64,000 bases of DNA. Source: Rhyacophila brunnea (lineage: Eukaryota; Arthropoda; Insecta; Trichoptera; Rhyacophilidae). Numbering within the stretch: position 1 is the first letter of the stretch; every line of letters starts with the position of its first letter. Where the stretch lies: assembly GCA_022495005.1 (NCBI GenBank), contig JAGYXB010001576.1:310001-374000 (forward strand), in the 5' to 3' direction. The notes beneath the pieces were generated by a model. It saw only the letters and a program-made list of their open reading frames with translations. It searched no databases and was not told the origin of the DNA. Both the position numbers and the translations under genes were made by a program. This document shows, piece after piece, positions 32,792 to 44,401 of this stretch.

Positions 32792-33280
32792 TTACCACTT
32801 TTTATTAGCCAGTATTCTTGTTTGTCCGGTACAGATTTTTTATGTGTGTCCAGTACATTTTTTTCTTGTTTGTCCAAGATTTGTATTGGACGATTGAAGA
32901 TTTTTAACTAACTTCCCGACTAGTTAGACATTTAAAACTTTTAGAATATATCAGAACACGAAGACAATACATTTTTTTAACGCGTTTAGCCATTTTTAAG
33001 CAGAATTGAATTCATTTTCAGTTAATTCTGTTTTGTATGGAAAGTTATTATTGTCGGTTGCTAAGGGGGTCCTAGCAACTAAATTATTAATATATACGTG
33101 CGTTACTATGGAAATCAATATGAAATGTCAAAATGACATTTCAATATTCTATTATATTTATTCAGTATTTCTATCAAGTACAATAAAAAGTTTTTATTAA
33201 TACATAAAGTGTATATGAATCAACAGAAAATTTAAAAACTTGGTAAGTACTTATATAAAAAGTTCTTTTTATCTTGTAAT
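32792..33280 (+). mobile_element. Family A repeat, copy 7
   Basis: Plus orientation, diverged left end (TTACCACTTTTTATTAGCC). The 'tgtccggt' segment is amplified: 'tttgtcc' words occur four times in 32820-32880 in place of two. Right end 'tatcttgtaat' intact. Confidence 0.8.
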
Positions 33281-33402
33281 TATTATTATGTCTATAACTT
33301 ACTCTGGTAAATAATCCACTGTAAAATTGAAATTTTGTATCATTAGATCTACGTTTCTTTCTAATTAAAAAAATCCCATTTGATTATGTCAGAATAAAAA
33401 TT

Positions 33403-33419
33403 AGACCCCCCCCCCCCCC
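33403..33419. repeat. Poly-C run
   Basis: About 17 consecutive C, rare in such AT-rich DNA; it could be a sequencing or assembly-sensitive site. Confidence 0.8.
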
Positions 33420-33950
33420 TACTCCGGAGTTTGTATCTGATTCTCGAAAACGTTGAGGAATGAGAAGTGCATAGGTAACTAAAGTTGAGTAAATCGAATT
33501 CAACATAAAGTACACGATTATATAATTATTTTTACAGGACTCGAAATAGACCGGAGCGCGCCGGAACGCAACTCCGGTTCATAATATCTCCGAAATTATT
33601 GCTCCGTCTCGTGGAAAAAATAATTATTGAATAATTTCCCTTACTATATTATATATTTATGTTCAACACGAAAGTTATCAGACTCATGGTAAAAAACCAA
33701 TATTTATGAATGTCGTAAATCCCGCTTTCGCCTGCGGCGCAGACAATATTTTCTTGGTAAATAATTATACTGTGCAGTGTCGATATTATTTTTCATAACC
33801 TCTTCAAATGTGCGCAATACGAATATGTATCGGATACATGTATCTTCGTGTAAAACTCCCTGAGATCCAATTTTCTCTTCATGATCTATGATTACAAATG
33901 ACAATCGTGGTTACGTTAGTTAGTATACGCAGACATGCGCATTAGATATG

Positions 33951-33954
<4 letters not shown>

Positions 33955-33984
<30 letters not shown>
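33955..33984. repeat. TA microsatellite
   Basis: Uninterrupted TA run of about 30 bp. Confidence 0.85.
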
Positions 33985-33988
<4 letters not shown>

Positions 33989-34702
33989 CTAATATCGTGG
34001 ATAATAGGAAGATGCTTGGTAGTCCCTGATGTGATGAATATCTGTTCTGAAGGCTGCGGATGTGTGAGTGACATGGAGTGTTTCGGGATGTGATGAATAA
34101 TACACAGAGATGGTATTTTCATGGTTTTATATTGTAGTAATAAATTTAGTATAAACACGGCACATAGTAAATGACTGTCACATTGATTTTAAGTTTGAGT
34201 TGATATATTTCCATTATAATTTAGATTAAGTGAGACGCGGAACAAGGACGCGTTATCAACTACATTGTTAAAAGGCCAAAATGCAACCGTTTCCTTTTTC
34301 ATTTTTGTGTAGTTGTCTATGGACTATCAATAACCATAGACAACAACATGACAGTTTGTATACAAAACCTCTTCACTAACACAAACATGCCAGTCAATTT
34401 TCTCACAAATCCTTTTATCCCGGCGTAAAAAATATTGCCCTAGATTAAACTAATTGGAGAGACATACTCAAATTACAAACGGCATACCTACATAAAAACC
34501 AAACTACTCCTAGAAAACAGGCTTCTTAAACTGTTTCTGACAGGTCTGTTAAACTCCCTTAAAGTTTATTTTGTTGGTAAAACAAAGTTAAATGTTTCGG
34601 TTTCGGTATTTAGATCCCACAACAAAATAACAAAAGTAGAGAATGATTGGGTCCCTCCCCGCGGCAACGAAAAATAAAAATATATTTAAGTAAATGAAAT
34701 AA

Positions 34703-34890
34703 TACTTCTTCTTCGCAGCTCCCCATGACTGATGATAGTGACCCGGATTTTTAGTTGTAGAAAAGCCTTCTTCACTCCTCTCGGCATCCAATGGCACGCT
34801 ATGCTCGTGTCAGTGGAAAAAACCATCATCAGGAGCATATAATATCCTGAGCGGCATGTTTTACAAGACAGCGCGGATGACACTAAAGAT
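34703..34890 (-). mobile_element. LINE 3' fragment (family P)
   Basis: On the minus strand it ends 'gtcactatcatcagtcatgg' then 'ggagctgcgaagaagaag', the same terminal pattern as at 59149 and 7145. A 70-codon minus frame (MSGSLV...) spans it, but I cannot name a domain. Confidence 0.5.
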
Positions 34891-37470
34891 CCAGACAATT
34901 ATAAACATTAGTTATAAGCATTGATATACTACTGGATGAATCATATGCTTCTTACAATGACGCCCGATTTTCAGCGACTCGGCCAGTGTTAAAACTTACT
35001 GTTTTATTATCAGCGGACTTAACTCGATATAAGCTCACTTAATATTTGTCTCGAAAACGACCTGGCAATAATTATGAGTAAGCCCGATCTAGCTTGCATC
35101 TTACTCTAACTAATAGTCAGCGCATGACGACTTGTTCTGTCCGCTCAGACATGAATTTTGGTAGCTTATAAGCTTTGGGTTACAGACACCTTTAGGGTCA
35201 CTATTCCAAGAACGCAAATTTAGTTTTACAGCCAGGGCAATACGAGTGAAATTCGGGAATCCATGTTAACAGTCTTAACGCATTATACCTACAAGGAAAT
35301 ATAAGACGATATTCGTAATATCTTCTTTTGTGGTACATTTTTAAAATGACACGTGTATGGGAACTCCTCATCTAGTAGTATATCAATGGTTATAATACCC
35401 TTCTTATCCCTTTTTTAGACTTTCTGATTTTATTTCCACCGCATGCATTATCTCTTCTCGAAGGTAAATGCTTTCTTTCAAACATGTTGGTTTTTATTGA
35501 GTACGATATTTTAATATATTATGTCACATTTTACTCCACCCATCGTTTCTTATTCTTCTTATAATAAAAAAATATATTTTAAGTTAAACAAACAGCGTCA
35601 TCAATTTGCATTATTTCTAAAACTTTTGCTTGAGAAACTTCTCTTTAGCAAGTTGATAATCTACCAACGCCCCTCGTAAAATTCCATGCTCTAATCTGCA
35701 GATTAAGGAATTATTCAGTCATTTCCACTCTAAGACCATGATAGACCTCAACCAAATGGTTGTATAAATTGGAAACATAGATTTTACCCACTGGAAGACT
35801 ATATTAGATAAGATTTATTTAGCAATAGCTTATTTGCAAAGAAATGCAAATAACTGAGTTCAACTGTCGTATAATAATAATTATTGTGAGTATCTGATTT
35901 CGCCCTCTGTCAACGTTTCACATCCGTATGAATGAACACCATAGTTAATGAATAATACTAAGTCATAAAGAAAAATACTAATACTATTAATAATACTAAT
36001 ACTACTATTAACTACTACTAAAAATTAAAATTAAAAACTATTAATACTAATAATACTAATACTAAGTCAATGAAATCTAGTGGTGACTTTAATACCGTAA
36101 ACATATTTCAAAAATTGGTAGGATAGTACCTACTACAATGGTTGAATTTTAAATTACGTTAGAATCAAGGCCTGAACAAAACCGAACCATAAGTGCGTTT
36201 ATATAAGTTATATAAGTTTACATAAGTTTTTCTTGTCTCCCAGTAGTTTTTAAGTATTATATTTAGACATTAATTTGATCTCAATGCTACACGACCATCT
36301 GTTTCCGATTCAACAGCTAATGGTAATCTGTAATAAGTACAGCTAGAACTAACTATGCAATATTTACATTTTTTATAGTATATTCGTATTGTTGGTTTCC
36401 GATTTATAAAAGTTATAAAAAATGTAAGGCAGGGACGAAATTGAGTGACTGGCGGATTCAAAAACGGAAATTCTCACACTCAACAATGCCAAATGCCAAT
36501 AGCATGTTACTTATAAATTATTAATGTTTTATGGGACCTTTATAACAGCATAATTCATTTAAAATATTGATTATTTTTTAAATCCTAAAAATAACTTATT
36601 CTTTCACATAATATAAATCGTATCTTATATTGTAAGTTTACATATTACTGCAAAATAAATCTGTTCATATAATAATTATATAAAATATCTACATTTACAA
36701 ACAACGCATTTTCGTGTTTAGTTTTCCTCGATCCTTTTTTATTTATCCATTTCTGAATACATTTTGATTGCATTAAATGTAACTCAGATATTATTCACAC
36801 TTTGAAAACTAAAGTATAATGGAAATTTTCTGCGAATACAACATTTTCTACTCCTTAATGTAGATTTAACGACAATTTTCCAGGTTACAATCAATTGTTA
36901 CGTTTTGGTTTTATTCAGTATCTATTGTAGTTTTTGTGATTTGTATTACTATTGTTTGAACAATGGTTCCCTAGTTTCCAGTACCTACGGTAAAAAGATT
37001 TATCTCACCCCATAAAAATGACAAAAGAAGGATGTATATAAGTTATTTACCGATGCTTCCTTATAGTAAAACGTATACTGTTAATATGTATCTACTATTA
37101 TCTCTCTTCCGCTAGGTAACATACAACGCTGAAAGCACCAATAGGCAGGATTTATTTCTCTAAAATATTATTTTAGATACACTTATTAAAAAAAACATAC
37201 GAATAAAGATATAAAAAATAGTAGATATTCCAGACATTCCACTAGGGAACTCAGGTATAAACTATGCAGCTGCATCGGATTAAACACTTATTATTGGCAT
37301 TTTTTGTTTTTAGTACTAAGTGTTAAAAGATAATGTTTTAAGTTATTGTTATTACTCTACTAAGAGCTGCAACGGTATATATCTCAAATTACACTAATAA
37401 TCGTAAGTATGTAAATTTCTATCGATACGCAATTCGTGTGTCGATGTCAACGTAAGTGTTCTTGTGTTGT
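34891..37470. other. Long unassigned stretch
   Basis: 2.6 kb with no terminal repeats, repeat partner or credible exon. Contains the TAATAC-type simple repeat at 35946-36066. The best candidate for unique host sequence in the window, but no gene can be called. Confidence 0.4.
35946..36066. repeat. Degenerate TAATAC/ACTATT simple repeat
   Basis: Imperfect tandem 'aatactaat', 'actattaat' and 'aaaattaaa' words over about 120 bp. Confidence 0.7.
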
Positions 37471-38095
37471 TCTATTGCTTAGTACTTCGTGAGGCTTTTG
37501 GAGGTCAATTTCATGATTATGCTGTATACATCGAGTCCTGAGAGTCCATCACTCCCTTTCTAGTATAGGGCAGTCGTTGATAACATGCCACATAGTTTGA
37601 GATGTGTTGCCGTCACATAGACAACAGTCATCATCCCTCAATTTAAATATTTTTAGATAAGCTCGCACCGCTCCGTGGCCTGTTAGTATCTGTGTAAGTT
37701 CATGTGATATTTTTATGTTCCTGGCAAGAGTGATGGCAGAGTTTATGTTTGGAATAAATTTCTGCGTTATTGATCCTGTGGCAGATGTTGTGTATCTGTG
37801 GTTTCATAGCTCTATTGTGTCTTCTTTAGTTTTTTTTTTGCGTAACTTAGAGGGAAGTATGTGTAGGTTGAAGGTCTTTTATCTGGTGTGGCTCGTTTAG
37901 CATATTTATCAGCTTCCTCGTTTCCGGCTATCTCTGTGTGACTTCTTATCCAGAAGAATCTAAGGTTTGTTCCTATCATTCGAAGCTGTGTTGATAGTGT
38001 TAAAATTTTCCTTACTAGTGGGTGTGTGGATGATGGGTTTTGGAGAGCTACCAGACTGGATTGGCTATCTGAGAATACCTATATTGCAAAAAAGG
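37471..38095 (-). mobile_element. LINE relic with RNase H and zinc knuckle (family R, copy 1)
   Basis: The minus strand reads FSDSQSSLVALQNPS (first RNase H acidic block), RFFWIRSHTEIAGNEEADKY (last catalytic Asp with the GNE-AD motif), then a stretch with stops and, further on, the knuckle region with a WRQHISNYVACY-like sequence and DSQDSM. The order RT-RNaseH-knuckle is that of R1/I/Jockey-type LINEs. 5' truncated inside RNase H, broken by several stops. Confidence 0.8.
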
Positions 38096-38738
38096 CAATT
38101 ATTCCGATTTTTTTCCTGATGATTATATTTTTTTAAGTGCCCACTTCTGAGTTCCCTATTGAATATAATAGGTATTTTATGATCACGTTTTAATTAATAT
38201 GCATTACCTGTAATGTCTTTTATTTTCCCTATCTATAAAAATTCAATTACCCGAAGCTTACATCGTTTTTTTTTTCATTGTGACCCAAATATTTTCTTTC
38301 AGTTCATCCCCAAAAGAATGGGGAGGGTGAGTGTTTCAGAATCGGTAATCTTTTCTTCCCGCCAAATTCCGATAAGCTTAATTTTCCGAGAAAACCGTTT
38401 AGCCTCGACGACAAGTCAATTAGTCGAGAAAATGCCGAAGGAAAGTGACAGAGAACTATTGCTTTTGGATCGGATGTTTTCATTGACTCTAGACTTTACA
38501 ATATAATAATATTACCCAATATAAAAGCGATATTTATAAAATAAACGCGCCCTCACAATAGACGGGTGGTAAAGTGACCGCTCAAGAAGTTTTGTCCATC
38601 AAATTCACATATTGTTTCACATCGACACACTGTCTTTTAATTAATACACTACAATGGTGTCAAAAACTCTTTACTCGACGATTATTTAAAGTACATAATA
38701 TTAACAAAAATATTTTTTTATTACATTATATCATTAAC
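38096..38738. other. Unassigned sequence
   Basis: A 97-codon plus frame at 38213-38506 has no domain and an ordinary chance composition; no gene called. Confidence 0.35.
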
Positions 38739-39352
38739 AGACTAACAGAGACGTCGATACGTAATAATATAATATAATAATTTTCAAAGACTGTAATAAT
38801 CCGAACGTAAATGTATTATATTTTCTTATAGATTATCATGGCATCTAACAGGAAATTATCGTAATAGATCGGCAAATTTCCCTAAAGTTTAATGCTTTCC
38901 TTGATCAGCTTCAAAAAAAAAATTAAATTTAATAATTTCAAAAATTAAATGCCATCAAATAGTATTAAATTTTAGATGTTTTTAAAAATACCATGAATGT
39001 GTCATCTCCTATGATTTTGTAATCAGGATTTATAGACTAACAGAGACATCGATTCGTAATATAATATAATAATTTTCGAAGCAATATTCATTCGTTCAAA
39101 GACTGTAATAATCCGAAAGTAAAGATATTATATTTTCTTATAGATTATCGTGCCATCTAACAGGAAATTATCGTAATAGATTGGCAAATTTCCTTTAAGT
39201 TTAAGGCTTTCCATGATCAGTCTTCAAAATATTAAATTAAAAATTAAGTACATCTATCTATCTATCTATCAGTACATCATATATTTAATTTTAGATATTT
39301 TAAAAAATACCATTAATGTGTCATCTCTTATGATTTTTTAATCAGAATTTAA
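38739..39352. repeat. 295-bp tandem duplication
   Basis: Unit 1 (38739-39033) and unit 2 (39034-39352) both begin 'agactaacagagac' and share 'aagactgtaataatccga', 'catctaacaggaaattatcg', 'ggcaaatttcc' and 'accat(g/t)aatgtgtcatct'. Unit 2 has a 25-bp insertion near 39080 and an ATCT microsatellite at about 39252-39271. No coding role seen. Confidence 0.85.
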
Positions 39353-39874
39353 TAAAATTTTAAAAACTAATTTAATTCTACGATATTCTAACTAACTATG
39401 ATACTATGGTTTACAGATATACTTCAGAGTAAGACGAAATTAAAAAAAGTTACTAAAACCGTAATCAGATTTATTCCGACTTTTGAGCTTAATGAAAATA
39501 TTAAAAGTAATTGGATATCTTAAAAAAAAAATGTCGAGAAGGTCTTTGGAACCGTATAGGATAAATTTTATGTTATGCGGCGATGAAGGTACAACCACGA
39601 ATTATAAGCATTTTATAATAATCAACCATCATCTCACTCGTGAAATTAATACTATTTATCAAGAATAGAAGACACTCAACCACCCAAGAGTCTCATTTCC
39701 AATATACCAAAAGGGAAACTGAAATACATATACTATAATAATGGATAGACTGCATAAAAAGGTACTTTTATGGAATAATATTACGTATAGTAATTAATCT
39801 TGTAACTTATCAATTCAATAATAAAGGCTGCGCCAAATCACTTTGTTAGCCAGTAAAGGCAGTAACATAAAGTA
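39353..39874. other. AT-rich unassigned sequence
   Basis: Nothing recognised. Confidence 0.4.
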
Positions 39875-40203
39875 TGTTAAAAATATTTTGTGAGCCTTTT
39901 GTTCGGGGCTTGATATCCGAGAGGCGAAGGCTGGACCGTCTGTCCGCCGAAACTCCCGTGATGATTGTCGATTTCCGTAATTCCGTATCATTAATTAAAT
40001 ATTTTATTATTAAACTGCCATTGTCAATTATGTTAAAATAACTAATAATAAACTAAAATATTGTCATACTATATAATGTTTAGAGTTCATTATTGCCGCG
40101 GTAGTAGGCATGCGGCGCTTCCTTCACCTTTAGGCTGCCGTGTTGGGCTAAGGCTTCCCGATGAAGCCGTTCCCTAATATTATATTGGTATCAGAAGTGG
40201 GAT
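39875..40203 (+). mobile_element. Probable copia-type LTR relic with initiator-Met PBS
   Basis: The stretch starts TGTTAAAAATATTTTGTGAG and is followed at 40186 by TGGTATCAGAAGTGGGA. This is the well-known PBS form complementary to initiator tRNA-Met that follows the 5' LTR in many copia-like elements (TGGTATCAGAG...). GC-rich segments within ('gaggcgaaggctggaccg', 'cgcggtagtaggcatgcgg') contrast with the flanks. No gag or pol follows. Confidence 0.55.
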
Positions 40204-40300
40204 AATATTATCAGGTTTTTTCATAGCATGTAGTCTCGTACACACTCTACACAATACACACCATTATGCTAAGACGGTGAAAATAACTCGCCTTATCCAT

Positions 40301-40546
40301 CGTATCCGGAAATTTGTACGTAAACAGTTCACCGCAGGACACTTATTTGTGCGTCGCAGTACGTGAATCATGAGTTCGTGTAACATTCGTACATGTTGTA
40401 GCATACGTACAAATATACTTCACGGTGAAATGTTCAACAAAGAACTCGTCATTTGATAAAATGTTATACGAACTCGTGTTTCACGTACTGCGGCGCAAGA
40501 ATAAGTGTCCCACGATGAACTGCATACGTACAACTTACATGTAACC
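40301..40546. mobile_element. Mutator-like foldback element (family K), copy 1
   Basis: The arms are inverted over about 95 bp: 'gtacgtaaacagttcaccg', 'ggacacttatt', 'cgcagtacgtgaa' and 'gagttcgtgtaacat' reappear reversed at the right. The flanks CTTATCCAT (40292-40300) and CGTATCCTT (40547-40555) match at 7 of 9. Long inverted arms with a 9-bp duplication are the pattern of Mutator-like elements. No coding content. Confidence 0.7.
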
Positions 40547-40734
40547 CGTATCCTTATGGGAGTTAAAACGATTCCCGATGACGATCAAGATCCACATTGG
40601 GTTTAAATGGCGATGATGATAACTGTAAAGTATAGACTGAATAACTTTAACAAGTGACCAACGTCCATTAAAAAAAAGGGAGGTAGGCGACAAAGATCCT
40701 CATCAAAGTGTAGAAAAAATATATTAATTTTAAT

Positions 40735-41170
40735 ATTGTGTCGTCAATAGAGCTATGGAACCACAGATACACAACATCCGCCATAGGATCAATAACGCAG
40801 AAATTTATTCCAAACATAAACTTTGCCATCACTCTTGTCAGGAACTTAAAAATATCACACGAACTCACACAAATACTAACAGGCCACGAAGCGGTGTGAG
40901 CTTATCTAAAAAGATTTAAATTGAGGGATGATGACTATTGTCCATGTGACGGCAACACATCTCAAACTGTGTGGCATGTCATCAACAACTGCCCTATACT
41001 ATAAAGGGAGCGATGGACTCTCAGGACTCGATGTAGATAGCACAATCATGAAATTGACCTTCAAAAGCTTCACCTAAAAAACACAAGAACACTACAAAAA
41101 ATATTTGATCCTGGCCATAAAGAAAATTAAAGATATAAATAGAGGAACCTAATTACCCCACATCAATGCA
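40735..41170 (+). mobile_element. LINE relic with zinc knuckle (family R, copy 2)
   Basis: The plus strand reads ELWNHRYTTSAIGSITQKF, ELTQILTGHEAV, LRDDDYCPCDGNTSQT, then VWHVINNCPIL. This is a C-P-C...H....C zinc knuckle followed by the family's C-terminal tail. It is the inverted partner of 37471-38095 and matches it in the knuckle and downstream regions. Stops at several points. Confidence 0.8.
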
Positions 41171-41988
41171 ACTAACCCACCCAACCACCTTGTATGAAAA
41201 AGCAAGAGCATGGTTATTAATATTAAAAAAAAATTATTTTGTCGTAAAATGTTGGCGTCCGCTTTCAATGGTAGATGAGAATTTACCGAAAGTCGGTAAG
41301 GTAGAATTCAAATTAAACTTTATTTTGATGAAACATAAAACTTTGTAATACTTTCAAAATAGATTAGGTACTTACATTAAGAGAGAGCAGATATTTAACT
41401 TTGAAATATCTTTTCCTTGTAAACAATACGTATCATCGATTTGGAAATATTTTATAAATACTAATAACTACACAGTTTTATCAAAATTATTATGAATATA
41501 AAATATGTATAATATTAAAATCCACAAATTTTGTTTTTTAGTTGATAGTTATTTCGGATGCAATACCACTATTGTGTGAATAAACGGTTTGTTATCACTT
41601 ATAGAAAGAGATGACCGCTTCTTTTTTATTCACCCTGGTTAATTATTTCAAACATGAAAACTAGTAAGTATTCCATATAACTAACCTATTACACATTAAT
41701 TATTTTTTTAATAGATTCGTATTATTGTTTGCCAGAATGCATGAGTTTCAATGGCATTCTCAAACTCTGGCGTTTTTTGTCATTAGTAAGTTATATTTAT
41801 AACTAAAGACATTTTAAAAATCTACGCTTTCTTATAAAATCAGTTAGAAACATAAATAAATATTTACTCTCTTCTCACATTACGATGGCTATAATACGCA
41901 ACCAAATATTGTATCAAATAGCAGTCTATGTATACATTTCAGGGACGGTTTGGACATGGGGATATTACACTGAAGTGTGCGGACATGT
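41171..41988. other. AT-rich unassigned sequence
   Basis: Nothing recognised. Confidence 0.4.
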
Positions 41989-41996
41989 CGTACACC

Positions 41997-42590
41997 TAGA
42001 GTTGGGTATTTCCCGAGAAAATCTCAATCTCGAGATTCGAGATTTCCCGAAATGATGAAATTTTGAATTCTCGAGATTCGGGATTTCCAGAAAATAATTC
42101 TCGAGAATTCTCGAGATATCGGAAAATTTAAAAAAAAAACCTGTAAAAAGTCCTAAAATCAGTGTCAAAACAGACAAATTCCAAAAAAATATGATTATTT
42201 TTTATTTGTGTAAGACAAACAAATAGAAGTAGGAAAACAAAAATAATTCAAAACATTACTTATTAAAATAGACTGTCAATCGCTGCGTCTGACAATCGCG
42301 TACGTTTTTGAGACACAAAATTCCCTGACGTTGAAAAATTGCGCTCACTTTGAGTCGAAGTTGGCTTAATTGTGTTATGCCTCGGTCAGTCTGTGAACGT
42401 TTTATGTTTTCTGTCTACTTTTTTTTATATAGAAAAATCGTTTTTCAGTTAATATTTGATAATAAAGAATTCTCGAATCCCGAGAAAAGATTCTCGAGAT
42501 GTTAAAAAATTCAATTCTCAAGATTCGGGGTTAAAAATCTCGAAAATTTCTCGAGAATTCCCGTCGGGAAATTCCTGAAACCCATCTCTA
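41997..42590 (-). mobile_element. hAT element with 'ctcgagattc' subterminal repeats
   Basis: The ends TAGAGTTGGGTATTTCCCGA and reversed TAGAGATGGGTTTCAGGAAT are inverted. Flanks CGTACACC (41989-41996) and CGTATACC (42591-42598) match at 7 of 8. Both sides carry clusters of 'tctcgaga' and 'gattcggg' words, likely transposase-binding repeats. A transposase C-terminal remnant is on the minus strand. Confidence 0.85.
42263..42364 (-). pseudogene. hAT transposase C-terminal motif remnant
   Basis: The minus frame reads PTSTQSERNFSTSGNFVSQK, then RTRLSDAAIDSLF and a stop. This matches the hATC signature of the Ac/ZBED branch (S-x-x-SER-FS-G-x-x-K-R-L). Only about 34 residues survive. Confidence 0.85.
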
Positions 42591-42598
42591 CGTATACC

Positions 42599-43882
42599 CA
42601 ATAATTTGCTCCGTCGAATTGCAGTCATATCAAGTACAATATTTCTAGAAACTTACCTAAATATTTTGGTTGTGATATTATTTGATGAAGTCGAGTACAC
42701 GTTTTATAACTTTTTTGCAGTTTTTACTACTATGATACGCCTCTTTGCCTGATAGCCATGCATAAAATTAGATCAAATGATATTCACTTGCATTAATATA
42801 TGTAGTAATAGTTAAATAAATAGGTAATATATGTAAAAAAAAGAGTATTTTTAGAATATATAACATCATTTATTTTTCATCATAGAGCCGGAGTGCAAAG
42901 TTATGAAGCGTTTAGTCTACCAGTGCTTATGTGAACATGTAAAGATGTACCTTTAGTATAAGAGGAATAAAAAAATAGAGAGTAGTGCAACGCCTCGTGG
43001 AAAAGTGCATGTTGGACATAACGCGGAAAGATAACAAAAAAAACAACTGATAAAGAGACGGATTAGAATATGAAATACAATAGAGGTTGCCAAGCTGATG
43101 AAATGTTAGTGGGCCAACCTATGTCACTCGGTGAGTCGATAACCTTAGTAGAAATTTGAATTGGTATGTGGCAGCGAAGAACTAATGACCAATAATAGTG
43201 AGTTGAGCTAGAGGAGCCCTTCATCCAGATTTAAATAGTCTACGATCGAATAACGATAAGGATATTTCATGTTGTAGCCACTCAAGATAAATATAAGTGT
43301 CTATTCATTTTAATATTTAAATTTGAAATTACTAAGGTATGCAAATTAGTTGAGTACGCTCGAACCCCTTAAAATCCTGTAGGTGAGATTCTCGCATCTC
43401 TTCGTGAAGCTTTTTCTCAAACTGGGATTGTAATTTGAATATCAAAATTGTCAAGTTGATTAGATTGGTCAATATTAAAATTTCACGATGATATCACAAA
43501 TCTAAATCAAAATTTTAATATTTCTTTAAATATAATAATATAAAAACCTGCTAATATTTCTCGTCATAAATGAAGCTAAATCGCTTATTTTATGTGTCCG
43601 TAAAATAAGGGATATGTATTTCTCCTAATATTGAAATAAAAACACTTAAAAATAAGTGTTTGAAACCACAGGAATACAATGGAAATACAGAAGAAAATAG
43701 ATAGATAAGTAAATTGTGAATACAATCATATTAGCAAGTAGGTGATCGTAAGTATAAGTCGTAGAGGAAAGGCATATTATTTTTCTGGCATTGTGGCCAT
43801 GACGAAATCACTTTGGAACGGTGTTAGTGTCGTTTGAAAGTAACGATACAAACACGTAAATGAGTCGCCTGCACTACCAGAA
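42599..43882. other. AT-rich unassigned sequence
   Basis: 1.3 kb, nothing recognised. Confidence 0.4.
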
Positions 43883-43891
43883 GAATCTGAC

Positions 43892-44285
43892 CGTATCCGG
43901 AAATTTGTACGTAAACAGTTCACCGCAGAACACTTATTCGACGCCGCAGTACGTGAAACATGAGTTCGTGTAACATTTAATCAAATGACGAGTTCTTCGT
44001 TGAACATTTCAACGTGGAGTATATTATTGTACGTATGCTACAACATGTGGCAAATTTTATGAGATGTCTTTACTAGGTTAGGTTAGTGTTAATCTAATTG
44101 GAACAGTACTATTTGCAAAATATCGCCGCATTTTGTAAGATACGTACAAATGTATTCCACGGTGAAATTTTCAACGAAGAACTCGACATTTGATAAAATG
44201 TTATACGAACTCATGTATGTTTAAAATTATAAATGTTTCACGTGTGTCCCACGATGAACTGCATACGTAAAACTTACATGTAACC
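43892..44285. mobile_element. Mutator-like foldback element (family K), copy 2, exact 9-bp TSD
   Basis: Same arms as copy 1 ('gtacgtaaacagttcaccgc', 'gcagtacgtgaaacatgag' and their reversals). Flanked by GAATCTGAC at 43883-43891 and GAATCTGAC at 44286-44294, an exact 9-bp duplication. Contains about 100 bp in the loop that copy 1 lacks, including 'aggttaggttag'. The duplication defines the element start as CGTATCCGG and the end as GTAACC. Confidence 0.85.
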
Positions 44286-44401
44286 GAATCTGACACTATT
44301 CTATCTATCAAATGAATGTAGATTGAATCTAATAAAATTCTAACATTACTATCTGCAATGCTTCCTAAACTACACGTATTTTTTATATCAATGCTATAAG
44401 G

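Larger units (their letters stand above)
33281..34702. other. Unassigned sequence with simple repeats
   Basis: Contains a C run at about 33403-33419 and a TA run at about 33955-33984. A short GC-rich patch (33553-33610) with 'ccggagcg' and 'ctccgg' words may be a scrap of the family at 55261. No gene. Confidence 0.4.

Noticed and set aside
33540..33620. GC-rich patch resembling the 'cggagc' element
   Set aside because: Shares words only; no ends or duplication, so not annotated as a copy.
44073..44092. Insect telomeric repeat TTAGG
   Set aside because: Only two units ('aggttaggttag') inside the loop of a foldback element; far too short for telomeric DNA.
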